Below are positions 1 through 8,069 of a stretch of 64,000 bases of DNA, piece by piece; the stretch's first letter is position 1, and every line of letters starts with the position of its first letter. The position numbers and the translations under genes are program-made. Source of the DNA: JAJDXW01 sp965243335 (GTDB lineage: Bacteria > Pseudomonadota > Gammaproteobacteria > HK1); contig OZ251545.1 of NCBI GenBank assembly GCA_965243335.1, positions 1,240,001 to 1,304,000 of the forward strand. The letters are read 5' to 3'. The notes beneath the pieces are model-generated. The model was not told the DNA's origin. It ran no database searches and saw only the letters and a list, made by a program, of their open reading frames with translations.

Positions 1-693
1 GAGATGCCGCCGGAGACCATCCCCACCGCGCAACGCCGGATCGTGCGCGCGTGCCGGGAGACCGGGAAGCCGGTGGTGGTCGCGACCCAGATGCTCGAAT
101 CGATGGTGAGCTCCCCGATCCCGACCCGGGCCGAGGCGTCGGACGTGGCGACCGCGGTGTACGAGGGGGCGGACGCGGTGATGCTCTCGGCCGAGACCGC
201 GGCAGGCCGGTATCCGGTGGAGTCGGTCGAGATCATGAACCGGATCATCGAGCAGATCGAAGGCGACGAGTACTACCGGGCCGGGGTCGAGGGCGAGCGC
301 ACGAACCCCGATCCGACGGTCGCGGACGCCATCTGCTACGCCCTCCAGGGCGCCGCCCAGGTGCTCTCCACGCCCGTGGTGGCCGCGTACACCGCGTCCG
401 GCTTCTCCGCCGAGCGGGCGGCGCGCGAGCGGCCGGCGGTCCCGATCCTCGCGCTGACCCCGTTCCTGGAGACCGCCCGCCGGCTCGCCCTGGTGTGGGG
501 GGTGCACCCGGTCCCGGTGCGCGACGTGGCGGACGAGCACGAGATGGTGGAGGTCGCGTGCGAGGCGGCGGTGAGGGAGGGCGCGGCCCGGCCGGGAGAC
601 CGGCTCGTCATCGCGGCCGGCGTCCCCTTCGGCGCGTCGGGCACGACGAACATGATCCGGGTGGCCGAGGTCCCCGGCGAACGCGGCGGATGA
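1..693 (+). CDS. pyk: Pyruvate kinase, C-terminal part (gene cut by window edge)
   Basis: The reading frame is open from base 1, so the true start lies left of the window; about 230 C-terminal residues are present. They carry the end of the pyruvate kinase barrel (VVATQMLESM, then SDVATAVYEGADAVMLSAET, the usual substrate/K+ region) followed by the alpha/beta C-terminal domain with the family's GTTNMIRV ending. The enzyme converts phosphoenolpyruvate and ADP to pyruvate and ATP in the cytoplasm. The next gene, aroG, also consumes PEP but is separated by about 600 bases holding a repeat element and its own promoter, so they are probably not one operon. Confidence 0.95.
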   Translation, partial: EMPPETIPTAQRRIVRACRETGKPVVVATQMLESMVSSPIPTRAEASDVATAVYEGADAVMLSAETAAGRYPVESVEIMNRIIEQIEGDEYYRAGVEGERTNPDPTVADAICYALQGAAQVLSTPVVAAYTASGFSAERAARERPAVPILALTPFLETARRLALVWGVHPVPVRDVADEHEMVEVACEAAVREGAARPGDRLVIAAGVPFGASGTTNMIRVAEVPGERGG

Positions 694-730
694 GCCCCCT
701 GCCGAGCCTCCTGCACGGTTCGCAAGTGAT

Positions 731-1127
731 CGAGGCCCGTGCGCTGTTCGTAAGCTCTTGATACAGGGAGTGGGGAACGAGGGTCGAGATATTTTCTGCC
801 CCACCGGGACGGAATCTTCCCGTGGTATCGGCGCCATTTGGAGCTGTCTTCACCCCACCGTAGGGCTTTCGCGGACACATCGCTGGGAGCGCTCTTGGGC
901 ACGGCGTCCTGGGAACGCGGGCGTCTCGCCCGCACAGGGGCGAAGCCGACGCGCTAGTCTCCCGCCCGGTGGCGCAGGGGATGTCCCGCCCGCAGCAGAC
1001 CGAAGGTCCGGGGGAGAAGCGCCCGTGAACGAAAGTGCGGGCGAGACGCCCGCGTTCCCAGGACGCCGTGCCCAGGAGCGCCCGCGAGCGGTGTGCTTGA
1101 CGAAAATCCCCACCGCGCACTCGCCTC
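731..1127 (+). mobile_element. MITE-like composite repeat, copy A
   Basis: This fills most of the 610-base gap between pyk and aroG. It starts with CGAGGCCCGTGCGCTGT (731-747), followed by a conserved core to about 868. Then comes a long imperfect hairpin whose best arms are 889-934 and 1036-1081 (46 bases each, one mismatch), around a 101-base loop. The right end (GAAAATCCCC then CGCGCACTCGCCTC, to 1127) is a degenerate inverted copy of the left end. TGAT lies immediately outside both ends (727-730 and 1128-1131), which could be a target-site duplication. There is no convincing ORF inside. Similar copies lie near 4566, 10835, 28287 and 52733. Confidence 0.7.
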
Positions 1128-1162
1128 TGATTGGAGCAGCTTGGCGGGATGCAGAAGATACC

Positions 1163-1190
1163 GTGAATTCTCGACGCAACCCTCTATAAT
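1163..1190 (+). promoter_or_regulatory. Probable sigma70 promoter of aroG
   Basis: A perfect TATAAT at 1185-1190 has a weak -35 (GTGAAT, 1163-1168) 16 bases upstream. It lies between repeat copy A and aroG and would give a GC-rich leader of about 107 bases before the GTG at 1304. No operator was recognised. Confidence 0.45.
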
Positions 1191-1303
1191 CCCCGGATCG
1201 GCCTTGGGCGGCGCCCACGGTGGGCGCGGCGGGCGCGTCGCCCGGAGCGCCGCGCCGTGAGCCGGGCGGGCGCGCCGCGGGGCAATCCGGCAGTGGAATC
1301 GAC

Positions 1304-2392
1304 GTGACGAACGAATCCTCCTACAGGATCGACGACGTGCGCATCGAAGACGACTTCAGCGTCGCTTCGCCGCGCGAAGTGCTGGGCGAGCTTCCGGTCA
1401 CGGAGCCCGCCGCGCGGACGGCGTTCGAGGCCCGCCGGGAGGTCCGGCGCATACTCGAAGGCGAGGACGACCGCGCCATCGTCGTCGTCGGGCCGTGCTC
1501 GATCCACGATCCGGAGGCGGCCCTCGACTACGCGCGGCGGCTCGCCCCGGTGCGCGCGCGGCTGGCCGGGGACCTCCTCGTCATCATGCGGGTCTACTTC
1601 GAGAAGCCCCGCACCACGGTCGGCTGGAAGGGGCTCATCAACGACCCGGACCTCGACGGCACGTTCCGGATCAACCACGGGCTCCGGGTCGCCCGCCGCC
1701 TGCTGCTCGACCTGGGCGGGATGGGCCTGCCGTCGGGGGTCGAGTTCCTGGACGTGTTCACCCCCCAGTACTTCGCCGACCTCGTGGCGTGGGGGGCCAT
1801 CGGGGCGCGGACCACCGAGAGCCAGGTGCACCGGCAGCTCGCGTCCGGGCTCTCCTGCCCGGTCGGGTTCAAGAACGGCACGACGGGCAACGTCAAGGTC
1901 GCGGTGGACGCGATCGGGGCGGCGCGCTCCCCCCACCACTTCCTCGGGGTCACCAAGGAGGGGCGCGCGGGGATCTTCCGGACCACCGGAAACCTCGACT
2001 GCCACGTCATCCTGCGCGGCGGGGACCGCCCCAACTACGGGGCGGAGGACGTCGCGACGACCGGCGCGCTGCTCGAAGCGGCCGGCCTCCCGGCCCGGGT
2101 CATGATCGACTTCAGCCACGCCAACAGCGCCAAGCGGCACGAGCGCCAGCTCGTGGTGGGGGAGGACGTCGCGGCCCGGGTCGCGGGCGGCGACCGGCGC
2201 ATCGTCGGGGTCATGATCGAGAGCAATCTCGTGGCCGGCCGGCAGGACGTCGAGCAGGGCAAGCCCCCCGCGGTGTACGGGCAGAGCATCACCGACGCCT
2301 GCCTCGGCTGGGAGGACACCGAGCCGCTCCTCGACCGCCTCGCGCGCGCGGTCCGGGCGCGCCGCGGCGCCTTGAGCGCCGCCGCCGACTGA
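1304..2392 (+). CDS. aroG: 3-deoxy-7-phosphoheptulonate (DAHP) synthase, class I
   Basis: This enzyme condenses phosphoenolpyruvate and erythrose 4-phosphate to DAHP, the entry step of the shikimate pathway. From the GTG at 1304 the product is 362 residues, close to the ~350 of AroG/AroF/AroH. Visible signatures are VVVGPCSIHDP (about residues 61-70), KPRTTVGWKG (101-110), the GFKNGTTGN loop, DFSHANS and IESNLVAGRQD, covering PEP, sugar-phosphate and metal binding. The N-terminal extension that carries feedback regulation in this class is present, but I cannot tell which aromatic amino acid acts. A longer start at GTG 1220 is possible; 1304 was chosen because homologues begin about there. Confidence 0.93.
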   Translation: MTNESSYRIDDVRIEDDFSVASPREVLGELPVTEPAARTAFEARREVRRILEGEDDRAIVVVGPCSIHDPEAALDYARRLAPVRARLAGDLLVIMRVYFEKPRTTVGWKGLINDPDLDGTFRINHGLRVARRLLLDLGGMGLPSGVEFLDVFTPQYFADLVAWGAIGARTTESQVHRQLASGLSCPVGFKNGTTGNVKVAVDAIGAARSPHHFLGVTKEGRAGIFRTTGNLDCHVILRGGDRPNYGAEDVATTGALLEAAGLPARVMIDFSHANSAKRHERQLVVGEDVAARVAGGDRRIVGVMIESNLVAGRQDVEQGKPPAVYGQSITDACLGWEDTEPLLDRLARAVRARRGALSAAAD

Positions 2393-2472
2393 AGCTGCCG
2401 GGGCCGCTCCGGCTGCGGTGCGGGCCGGCGCGTCCGTCGCGGCCGAGGCCCGGGGGTCGAGGCCCCGGGCGG

Positions 2473-3357
2473 CTACCCCACGAGGGTGCGGGCGAGGGCG
2501 TAGATCTCCTCCACGTCGAGCACCTGGTCGTTGCGCTCGAAGAGCCGCGCGATGCACGCCCGGTGCAGGCGGAGCTTCAGCGAGCCGATGGCAAGGCCCC
2601 CGTAGGCCCTCTTGCCGTGCCGCGCCTCCCCCCGATCGAAGGGTTCGATGCCCTCGATCCCGGACGGCGGCGCAGTGCCTGGATCGGCCAGCATTTCCAA
2701 GGTGTGATGCTCGCGCCACACCGCTTCGGGGAGGAGGCGCACCCCGGCGGCCCCGGTCGCCACCACGATGCGGGCGCCGGCAAGGGCGCCCGCGAGCGAG
2801 TCCTCGTCGCGCACCGCGACGGGCTCGCACGGCGCCTCGAACCGCTCCGCGACCCGCTCCGCCGCGGCCTTCGCCCGGTCGAGCGCGCGCGAGCTGAGGC
2901 GCACCGCGGCCCCCGCCCGTGCGAGCAGGCCCGCGATCCGCTGTCCGACCGGACCCGTGCCCGCGAGCACCACCGCCGACTGGCCCGCGAGCGGGGCGCC
3001 GCTTCCGCTTCCGTCTTCGTGTTCGGCCAGCATGAGGGCGACGGCCGCCGCCGCGGTGGTGTTCGCGCCGTTGCTGTCGAGCATGACCGACACCCGGAAC
3101 CCGCCGTGGAAACGCCGGCGGACCGCCGCCAGCAGCGCTTCGCCCTCCGCAAGGTCGCTCCCCCCGACGAAGAGGGCGGAATGCTTCTTGTGCGCGGGGG
3201 CGCGGGTGTAGATGACCCCCTCCACGGCCGGCCCGCAGCTCTCCGGGGTGACCCCGGCAAGCGGGATCAGGCGGTCCGCGCCGCCGTCGTAGGCGACCAC
3301 CGCGTCGAAGGTGCTGGGAAGGGGGTCGGTGTCGAGCTGGAAGAGGAGCTTCTTCAT
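2473..3357 (-). CDS. mtdA: NADP-dependent methylene-H4F / methylene-H4MPT dehydrogenase (MtdA type)
   Basis: The 294-residue product resembles MtdA of methylotrophs across its length: the N-terminal YDGGAD segment, MLDSNGANTTAAAA at about 92-105, the Rossmann loop LAGTGPVGQR at 131-140, an arginine (SSR) at the end of the next strand as expected for NADP, and the C-terminal GLAIGSLKLRLHRACIARL. It interconverts methylene- and methenyl-tetrahydrofolate (MtdA also accepts the methanopterin form). It is divergent from fchA, which performs the next step. I prefer MtdA over MtdB because of these motifs and that neighbour. Its 3' end faces the 3' end of aroG across 80 bases. Confidence 0.85.
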   Translation of the reverse strand: MKKLLFQLDTDPLPSTFDAVVAYDGGADRLIPLAGVTPESCGPAVEGVIYTRAPAHKKHSALFVGGSDLAEGEALLAAVRRRFHGGFRVSVMLDSNGANTTAAAAVALMLAEHEDGSGSGAPLAGQSAVVLAGTGPVGQRIAGLLARAGAAVRLSSRALDRAKAAAERVAERFEAPCEPVAVRDEDSLAGALAGARIVVATGAAGVRLLPEAVWREHHTLEMLADPGTAPPSGIEGIEPFDRGEARHGKRAYGGLAIGSLKLRLHRACIARLFERNDQVLDVEEIYALARTLVG

Positions 3358-3468
3358 GTCGGGCGCGTGCTATGGTTGCGGGGAGGAGGGCTCCGGCCCC
3401 AGGGGCGGCTCGGGAACGCCGCCCGCGGGCCGCCGCCGGACATCCCGGGAGACATCCTGACGAACGCC

Positions 3469-4092
3469 ATGATAGTGGATCGGACCATCCGCGGCTTCCT
3501 GGAAGACCTCGCGTCGTCCGCCCCGACGCCGGGCGGGGGCAGCGCGGGGGCGCTCGTCGGCGCGGTCGGGGCCGCGCTCCTCGCCATGGTCGGCAACCTC
3601 ACGGCCGGCAAGAAGGGCTACGAAGCGGTGGACCGCTCGATGCGCCGCCTCGTGGAGGAGTCGGACCGGCTGCGGGGCGAGCTCGCACGCCTCGCGGACG
3701 AGGACGTGCGGGTGTTCGGGCAGGTGATGGCCGCGTACCGGATGCCGCGCGGCGATGACGGCGAACGCGCCGCCCGCCGGTCCGCCATCCAGGCCGCCCT
3801 TCTCGACGCGACCGAGGCCCCGCTCGCGCTGGCCCGGGTCTGCTCGCAGGTCATCGAGCTCGCCGCGGTCGCGGCCGAGGAAGGGAACGCGAACGTGGTG
3901 AGCGATGCGGGGGTCGGGGTGGTCGCGGCGCACGCGGCGCTCCGGGCGGCCGCCCTCAACGTGTACGTCAACGCCGGCTCGATCGAGGATCGGGGGTTCG
4001 CGGAGAACGCGGCGGCGGAGATCGAGCGCCTGCTCGAGGCGGGGGCGGAGCGCACCGAGGCGGTGTTCGCGCGCGTCCGCGAGCGGCTTTGA
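3469..4092 (+). CDS. fchA: Methenyltetrahydrofolate cyclohydrolase (FchA family)
   Basis: The 207-residue product belongs to the FTCD-C/FchA fold, a small helical cyclodeaminase/cyclohydrolase family. It has the typical start FLEDLASSAPTPGGGSAGAL (10-29, including the glycine-rich PGGGS loop) and family length. FchA hydrolyses methenyl-H4F to formyl-H4F in the cytoplasm. It is divergently paired with mtdA across 111 bases, the partner enzyme for the adjacent step, which argues for FchA rather than a histidine-degradation formiminotransferase domain. The ATG at 3469 follows an unremarkable leader. The pair would link formate or formaldehyde to H4F-bound C1 units. Confidence 0.85.
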   Translation: MIVDRTIRGFLEDLASSAPTPGGGSAGALVGAVGAALLAMVGNLTAGKKGYEAVDRSMRRLVEESDRLRGELARLADEDVRVFGQVMAAYRMPRGDDGERAARRSAIQAALLDATEAPLALARVCSQVIELAAVAAEEGNANVVSDAGVGVVAAHAALRAAALNVYVNAGSIEDRGFAENAAAEIERLLEAGAERTEAVFARVRERL

Positions 4093-4150
4093 CGACCTCG
4101 GCCCGCCGCGCGCCGTCGGCGCTGCCGGCGCGGCCGCCAAAGGAGAGAAC

Positions 4151-4486
4151 ATGAGCTACATCTTCATCGCCAGCATGGACGTCGACCCGGACAAGGAGGC
4201 CCTCTTCAACGAGGTCTACGACGAAGAGCACATTCCCTGCATCCTCGAGGTGCCCGGGGTGCGGAGCGCGACCCGGTACACCGCCGAGCCCTTCGAGGTG
4301 GAGATCGGAGGGGAGCGCAAGCGGATCGAGCCCGAAGGCCCCCGGTACTCCGCGGTCTACGAGATCGACGGCCCGGAGGTGCTGCTGAGCCGCGAATGGG
4401 CCGCCGCGGCCGAGAAGGGGCGCTGGCCGGGCGAGGTCCGCCCGTACACCCGCAACCGGCGCCACGAGATCCGCAAGCGGATGTAG
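4151..4486 (+). CDS. Small protein, possible dimeric alpha/beta-barrel fold
   Basis: This 111-residue gene starts at an ATG preceded by AGGAGAG at 4141-4147, a strong ribosome binding site, 58 bases after fchA, so the two may be co-transcribed. The product begins MSYIFIASMDVDPDKEALFN and continues with DEEHIPCILEVPGVRSATRY, a pattern like EthD-type or other ferredoxin-like small proteins. No catalytic residues are certain, and there is no signal peptide or membrane segment. Context suggests a link to C1 or aromatic metabolism, but its function is unknown. Confidence 0.75.
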   Translation: MSYIFIASMDVDPDKEALFNEVYDEEHIPCILEVPGVRSATRYTAEPFEVEIGGERKRIEPEGPRYSAVYEIDGPEVLLSREWAAAAEKGRWPGEVRPYTRNRRHEIRKRM

Positions 4487-4565
4487 TCCGTCCGGCCGCG
4501 CGCGCCGGCGTTCGCTCCGGGAGGGGAGGGCGCCGCGGGAAAGGGAAGCGCCGCCCGCCATCGAC

Positions 4566-4731
4566 GCCGGTGTGCTGTGGGGTTTTCGTCAAGAACACCT
4601 CTCGCGGGTGCGTCTGCGGGGACGTGGGCGTCTTGGGAACGCTTGTGTCCCGCCCGCAGCGGATCGGAAGTCCGGGGGCAAAGCGCCCGGGAAAAGTGCG
4701 GGCGAGACGCCCGCGTTCCCAGGAGCCCGCG
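4566..4731 (-). mobile_element. MITE-like composite repeat, copy E (hairpin part only)
   Basis: Between the small gene and the CorC-like gene lies a shortened copy of the repeat family. Its left side (GCCGGTGTGCTGT then GGGGTTTTCGTCAAG, 4566-4591) matches the hairpin-side end of the other copies. The arms GGGAACGCTTGTGTCCCGCC (4636-4655) and the GCGGGCGAGACGCCCGCGTT region (ending near 4723) follow. The conserved core seen in copies A-D is absent. No coding potential was seen here. Confidence 0.6.
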
Positions 4732-4755
4732 CAAGCGCCGCCGCGGGGCTGTGGG

Positions 4756-6045
4756 CTACTCGGGCGCCGCGGCCGCCGGGATGCGGCGGCGGGGGTCGAC
4801 GCGCGCGGTCTTCACCGCGTGCTCCGTGGTCTGCATGATCTCGATCGGATAGCCGGAGATGAGGACGCTCGTGCCCGGGTCGGGGATCGACTCCAGGTGT
4901 TCGAGGATGAGGCCGTTCAGGGTCCTCGGCGCGAGCGGGCCGTCGCCCGAGAGGGAGGAGCCGAGGGCGCGGTCGAGGTCGCGGATGCTGGTCCCCCCGT
5001 CCACGAGGAAGGTGCCGTCCTCCTGGGGATGCACGTCGGCCGTCATCGCGGCTACCCCGGTCGCGAACTCTCCCACCACCTCCTCCAGTATGTCCTCCGG
5101 GGTGACCAGCCCTTGGACGTCGCCGTACTCGTCCACCACGAGGGCCATCCGCTCCTGCCGGGACTGGAAGGCGCGGAGCTGCACGTCGAGCGGCGTCCCG
5201 AGGGGGGTGAAGTAGGGCTCGCGGGCGGCGGCGGCGAGCGCTTCGAGGCTGAATTCGCCCCGCGCGATGGGGCCGATCATCCGGCGCAGGTGCACCACCC
5301 CTTCGACCGCATTGACGTCCCCCCGGTAGATCGGTAGCTGGGTGTGGGGGCTGGCGAGGATGGCCTCCCGGAGTGACCGTTCGCCATCGTCGAGGTCGAG
5401 GCCGGCGATCTCGTTCTGCGGCACCATGACGTGGTCCACGGTGACCTTCTGGAGGTCCAGGAGGCCCACCAGCATGGAGCGGTAGCGGTCCGACATCCGC
5501 AGGCCCGCCTCGCTCACCACCGTCCGCAGCTCCTCCGTGCTCAGCCGCTCCTCGCCGCGCTCGGCGACGCGCACCCGCAGCAGCCCGAGCAGCCCGTTCG
5601 ACAGCCAGTTCACGGCGCGAACCAGGGGGTAGACGATCCACAGCAGGGGCGAGAGCACCCGGGCGGCGGGAAACGCGAACCGTTCCGGCTGGACGGCCGC
5701 CGCGGTCTTGGGCGCGACCTCGGCGAAGATGACGATGACGACGGTGAGGGCGACCGTCGCGAGGGCGATCCCGGCCTCCCCGAACAGCTCGAGGGCGGCC
5801 CAGGTCGCGAGTGAGGACGCGAGGATGTTGACGAAGTTGTTGCCCAGCACGATGAGCCCGATGACCCGGTCCGGCTGCTCGAGGAGCCGGCGCGCGCGCT
5901 TCGCCCCCGGGTGGACGCGGGCGAGGTGGCGCAGCCGGTAGCGGTTGAGGGCCATGAGCCCGGTCTCGGACCCGGAGAAGAAGGCCGACACCACGATGAG
6001 GACCAGCAGGGTCCCGATGAGCGCGCCGAGGGAGAGGTCGGTCAT
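4756..6045 (-). CDS. HlyC/CorC (CorB-type) membrane protein with CBS domains
   Basis: The 429-residue product has an N-terminal DUF21 region of about four hydrophobic segments (roughly residues 8-28, 60-80, 90-112 and 128-150, with the family's FFSGSETGLMAL), then a pair of CBS domains (about 200-330), then a CorC/HlyC-type C-terminal domain (about 345-425). Proteins of this family (YfjD/CorB/CNNM) are inner-membrane proteins linked to magnesium or cobalt efflux; the CBS pair typically binds adenine nucleotides. It is divergent from ffh across only 38 bases, as yfjD lies near ffh in other gammaproteobacteria. Substrate specificity cannot be read from the sequence. Confidence 0.88.
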   Translation of the reverse strand: MTDLSLGALIGTLLVLIVVSAFFSGSETGLMALNRYRLRHLARVHPGAKRARRLLEQPDRVIGLIVLGNNFVNILASSLATWAALELFGEAGIALATVALTVVIVIFAEVAPKTAAAVQPERFAFPAARVLSPLLWIVYPLVRAVNWLSNGLLGLLRVRVAERGEERLSTEELRTVVSEAGLRMSDRYRSMLVGLLDLQKVTVDHVMVPQNEIAGLDLDDGERSLREAILASPHTQLPIYRGDVNAVEGVVHLRRMIGPIARGEFSLEALAAAAREPYFTPLGTPLDVQLRAFQSRQERMALVVDEYGDVQGLVTPEDILEEVVGEFATGVAAMTADVHPQEDGTFLVDGGTSIRDLDRALGSSLSGDGPLAPRTLNGLILEHLESIPDPGTSVLISGYPIEIMQTTEHAVKTARVDPRRRIPAAAAPE

Positions 6046-6083
6046 CTTTCGCGGGGGGGCGGGCGGCGGGTTAGGATCGCGGC

Positions 6084-7517
6084 ATGTTCGAGACCATCAG
6101 CGAGCGGCTCTCCCGCACCCTCGGGAAGCTCCGCGGGGGCGCACGCCTGACCGAGGAGAACGTCGGCGACGCGCTGCGCGAGGTGCGGCGCGCCCTGCTC
6201 GAGGCGGACGTCGCGCTGCCCGTCGCCCGTGAGTTCCTCGGCCGGGTCCGCGAACGCGCGGTCGGGCAGGAGGTGCTGAAGAGCCTGACGCCAAGCCAGG
6301 CCCTGATTGGCGTCGTGCACGACGAGCTCGTGCGGCTGATGGCGGCTGAGCATGGCGATCTCGCCCTGAACGTTCCGCCCCCCGCCCCGCTCCTGGTCGC
6401 GGGGCTGCAAGGCTCGGGCAAGACTACCACTTGCGCGAAGCTCGCCCGATGGCTCGGCGAGCGGCACGGGCGCAAGGCCCTGCTCGCGAGCTGCGACGTC
6501 TACCGCCCCGCCGCCATCGAGCAGCTCCGGGTGCTCGCGGCGGAGGTCGACGCCCCGTTCTTCGAGACCGGGGAGCGCGACCCGGTGGAGATCGCCCGCG
6601 CGGCGGTCGCGGAGGCGCGCCGCCGCTTCGTCGACTTCGTGATCCTCGACACCGCCGGAAGGCTGCACGTCGACGAGGGGATGATGCGCGAAGCGAGCGC
6701 GATCCACGCCGCGGTGTCCCCGGTCGAGACCCTGTTCGTGGCCGACGCCATGACCGGACAGGACGCGGTGAACGTCGCGCGCGCGTTCGACGAGGCGCTC
6801 CCCCTCACCGGGGTGGTTCTCACCAAGGCGGACGGCGACGCCCGGGGCGGAGCCGCGCTCTCGGTGCGCTGGGTGACCGGGAAGCCCGTCAAGTTCCTCG
6901 GTGTCGGCGAGAAGCTGGACGGGCTCGAAGCGTTCCATGCGGACCGGATCGCCTCGCGCATCCTCGGCATGGGCGACGTGCTGACCCTGATCGAGGAGGC
7001 GGAGCGCAAGGTCGACCGGGACAAGGCGGAGAAGTTCGCCCGCAAGATGGGAGCGGGCAAGCGCTTCGACCTCGAGGACCTCCGCGACCAGGTGCGGCAG
7101 ATGCGCGACATGGGCGGGATGCGGAGCGTCATGGAGCGGCTTCCGGGAATGGCGCAGCTCCCGGCCGGGGCGATGGATCGGGTGGACGAGCGCGAGTTCG
7201 TCCGCACCGAGGCGGTGATCAACTCGATGACCCCGCACGAGCGCCGCCAGCCGCAGGTGATCCGCGGCTCGCGGAAGCGGCGGATCGCGGCTGGCGCCGG
7301 CGCCACCATCCAGGACGTCAACCGCGTGCTCAAGCAGGCCGACCAGATGCAGAAGATGATGCGGCGGATGCGCCGCAAGGGCGGCCTCTCGCGGATGATG
7401 GGCGGCCTCGACCCCGGCTCTCTGCCGGACCTCCTCTCCGGGGCGCCTCCCGGCGCGGCGGCCGGGCCGGGCCTTCCGGCCCGGCGCCGCGGGGGCAAGC
7501 GCCGCCGGCTCTCCTGA
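6084..7517 (+). CDS. ffh: Signal recognition particle protein Ffh
   Basis: Ffh is the GTPase of the bacterial signal recognition particle; it binds 4.5S RNA and signal sequences and targets membrane proteins to FtsY. The 477-residue product shows the N domain (1-95), the G domain with GLQGSGKTTT at 107-116, DTAGRLHVDE, and TKADGDARGG, and a methionine-rich M domain from about 325 with KMMRRMRRKGGLSRMMGG. Length and order match the family. The last 30 residues are Gly/Ala/Pro-rich and poorly conserved. It precedes the rpsP operon, a common arrangement. The 4.5S RNA gene is not in this window. Confidence 0.96.
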   Translation: MFETISERLSRTLGKLRGGARLTEENVGDALREVRRALLEADVALPVAREFLGRVRERAVGQEVLKSLTPSQALIGVVHDELVRLMAAEHGDLALNVPPPAPLLVAGLQGSGKTTTCAKLARWLGERHGRKALLASCDVYRPAAIEQLRVLAAEVDAPFFETGERDPVEIARAAVAEARRRFVDFVILDTAGRLHVDEGMMREASAIHAAVSPVETLFVADAMTGQDAVNVARAFDEALPLTGVVLTKADGDARGGAALSVRWVTGKPVKFLGVGEKLDGLEAFHADRIASRILGMGDVLTLIEEAERKVDRDKAEKFARKMGAGKRFDLEDLRDQVRQMRDMGGMRSVMERLPGMAQLPAGAMDRVDEREFVRTEAVINSMTPHERRQPQVIRGSRKRRIAAGAGATIQDVNRVLKQADQMQKMMRRMRRKGGLSRMMGGLDPGSLPDLLSGAPPGAAAGPGLPARRRGGKRRRLS

Positions 7518-7548
7518 TCCGCGGCCCGCGCTCCCGATGCATTCGGCG

Positions 7549-7577
7549 TTGCGGGGCGGGGGGCGAAAGGCTACACT
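7549..7577 (+). promoter_or_regulatory. Probable sigma70 promoter of rpsP-rimM-trmD-rplS
   Basis: TTGCGG (7549-7554) and TACACT (7572-7577) are separated by 17 bases, in the 98-base gap between ffh and rpsP. This would drive the ribosome/tRNA-modification operon from a start near 7584. Confidence 0.55.
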
Positions 7578-7615
7578 CCCGCGCTTTCTTCGCGGCAGGG
7601 GCGGACACGCGGCCG

Positions 7616-8038
7616 ATGGTCAAGATCCGATTGGCGAGAGCGGGGGCCAAGAAGCGGCCCTTCTACCACCTCGTGGCGGCCGACAGCCGGAGCCCGCGCG
7701 ACGGGCGCTTCATCGAGCGGCTCGGCTTCTTCAACCCCATCGCGGTCGGCGGCGAGGTTCGGCTCCGGGTGGATACGGAGCGGGTCGAGCACTGGGTGGC
7801 CCGCGGCGCGCAGATGAGCGATCGGGCGGCGAAGCTCGTCGTGGAAGCGCGCGCGCAGGGCGCACTGGCCCCCGAAGGCGACGCCCTGGATGGGGAGGCC
7901 GCTTCGAGTCGGGCGGCGCCGGCCGGCGAGGCCGGGACGGGAGCGGAGGCTGGGGCCGGAACCGAATCGGAAGGCGCTTCCGGGGATGGGGAGCCCGGGG
8001 CGCAGGAGGGCTCCGAGGCTTCCGCGGCGCCCGGCTGA
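7616..8038 (+). CDS. rpsP: 30S ribosomal protein bS16, with long C-terminal tail
   Basis: The first ~85 residues are a normal bS16 (MVKIRLARAGAKKRPFYHLV, RFIERLGFFNP, VEHWVARGAQMSD). The remaining ~55 residues are an Ala/Gly/Glu/Ser-rich, probably disordered tail, making 140 residues against about 82 in E. coli. The tail contains repeated AGTGAEAG-like segments and looks like low-complexity expansion. bS16 is needed for 30S assembly. It is the first gene of the conserved rpsP-rimM-trmD-rplS operon. Confidence 0.95.
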   Translation: MVKIRLARAGAKKRPFYHLVAADSRSPRDGRFIERLGFFNPIAVGGEVRLRVDTERVEHWVARGAQMSDRAAKLVVEARAQGALAPEGDALDGEAASSRAAPAGEAGTGAEAGAGTESEGASGDGEPGAQEGSEASAAPG

Positions 8039-8069
8039 ACGGATCGCAGGGGAGCAGCAGGCCCCGCCG

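Noticed and set aside
758..1218. ORFs within repeat copy A on both strands
   Set aside because: They follow the inverted-repeat structure and resemble no protein; similar ORFs appear in the other copies only through repeat sequence.
1184..2830. Long minus-strand ORF antisense to aroG
   Set aside because: Arg/Pro/Gly-rich translation typical of shadow frames in GC-rich DNA, covering a clear aroG.
2473..3357. Assignment as MtdB (methanopterin-only dehydrogenase)
   Set aside because: The residue patterns and divergent fchA fit MtdA better.
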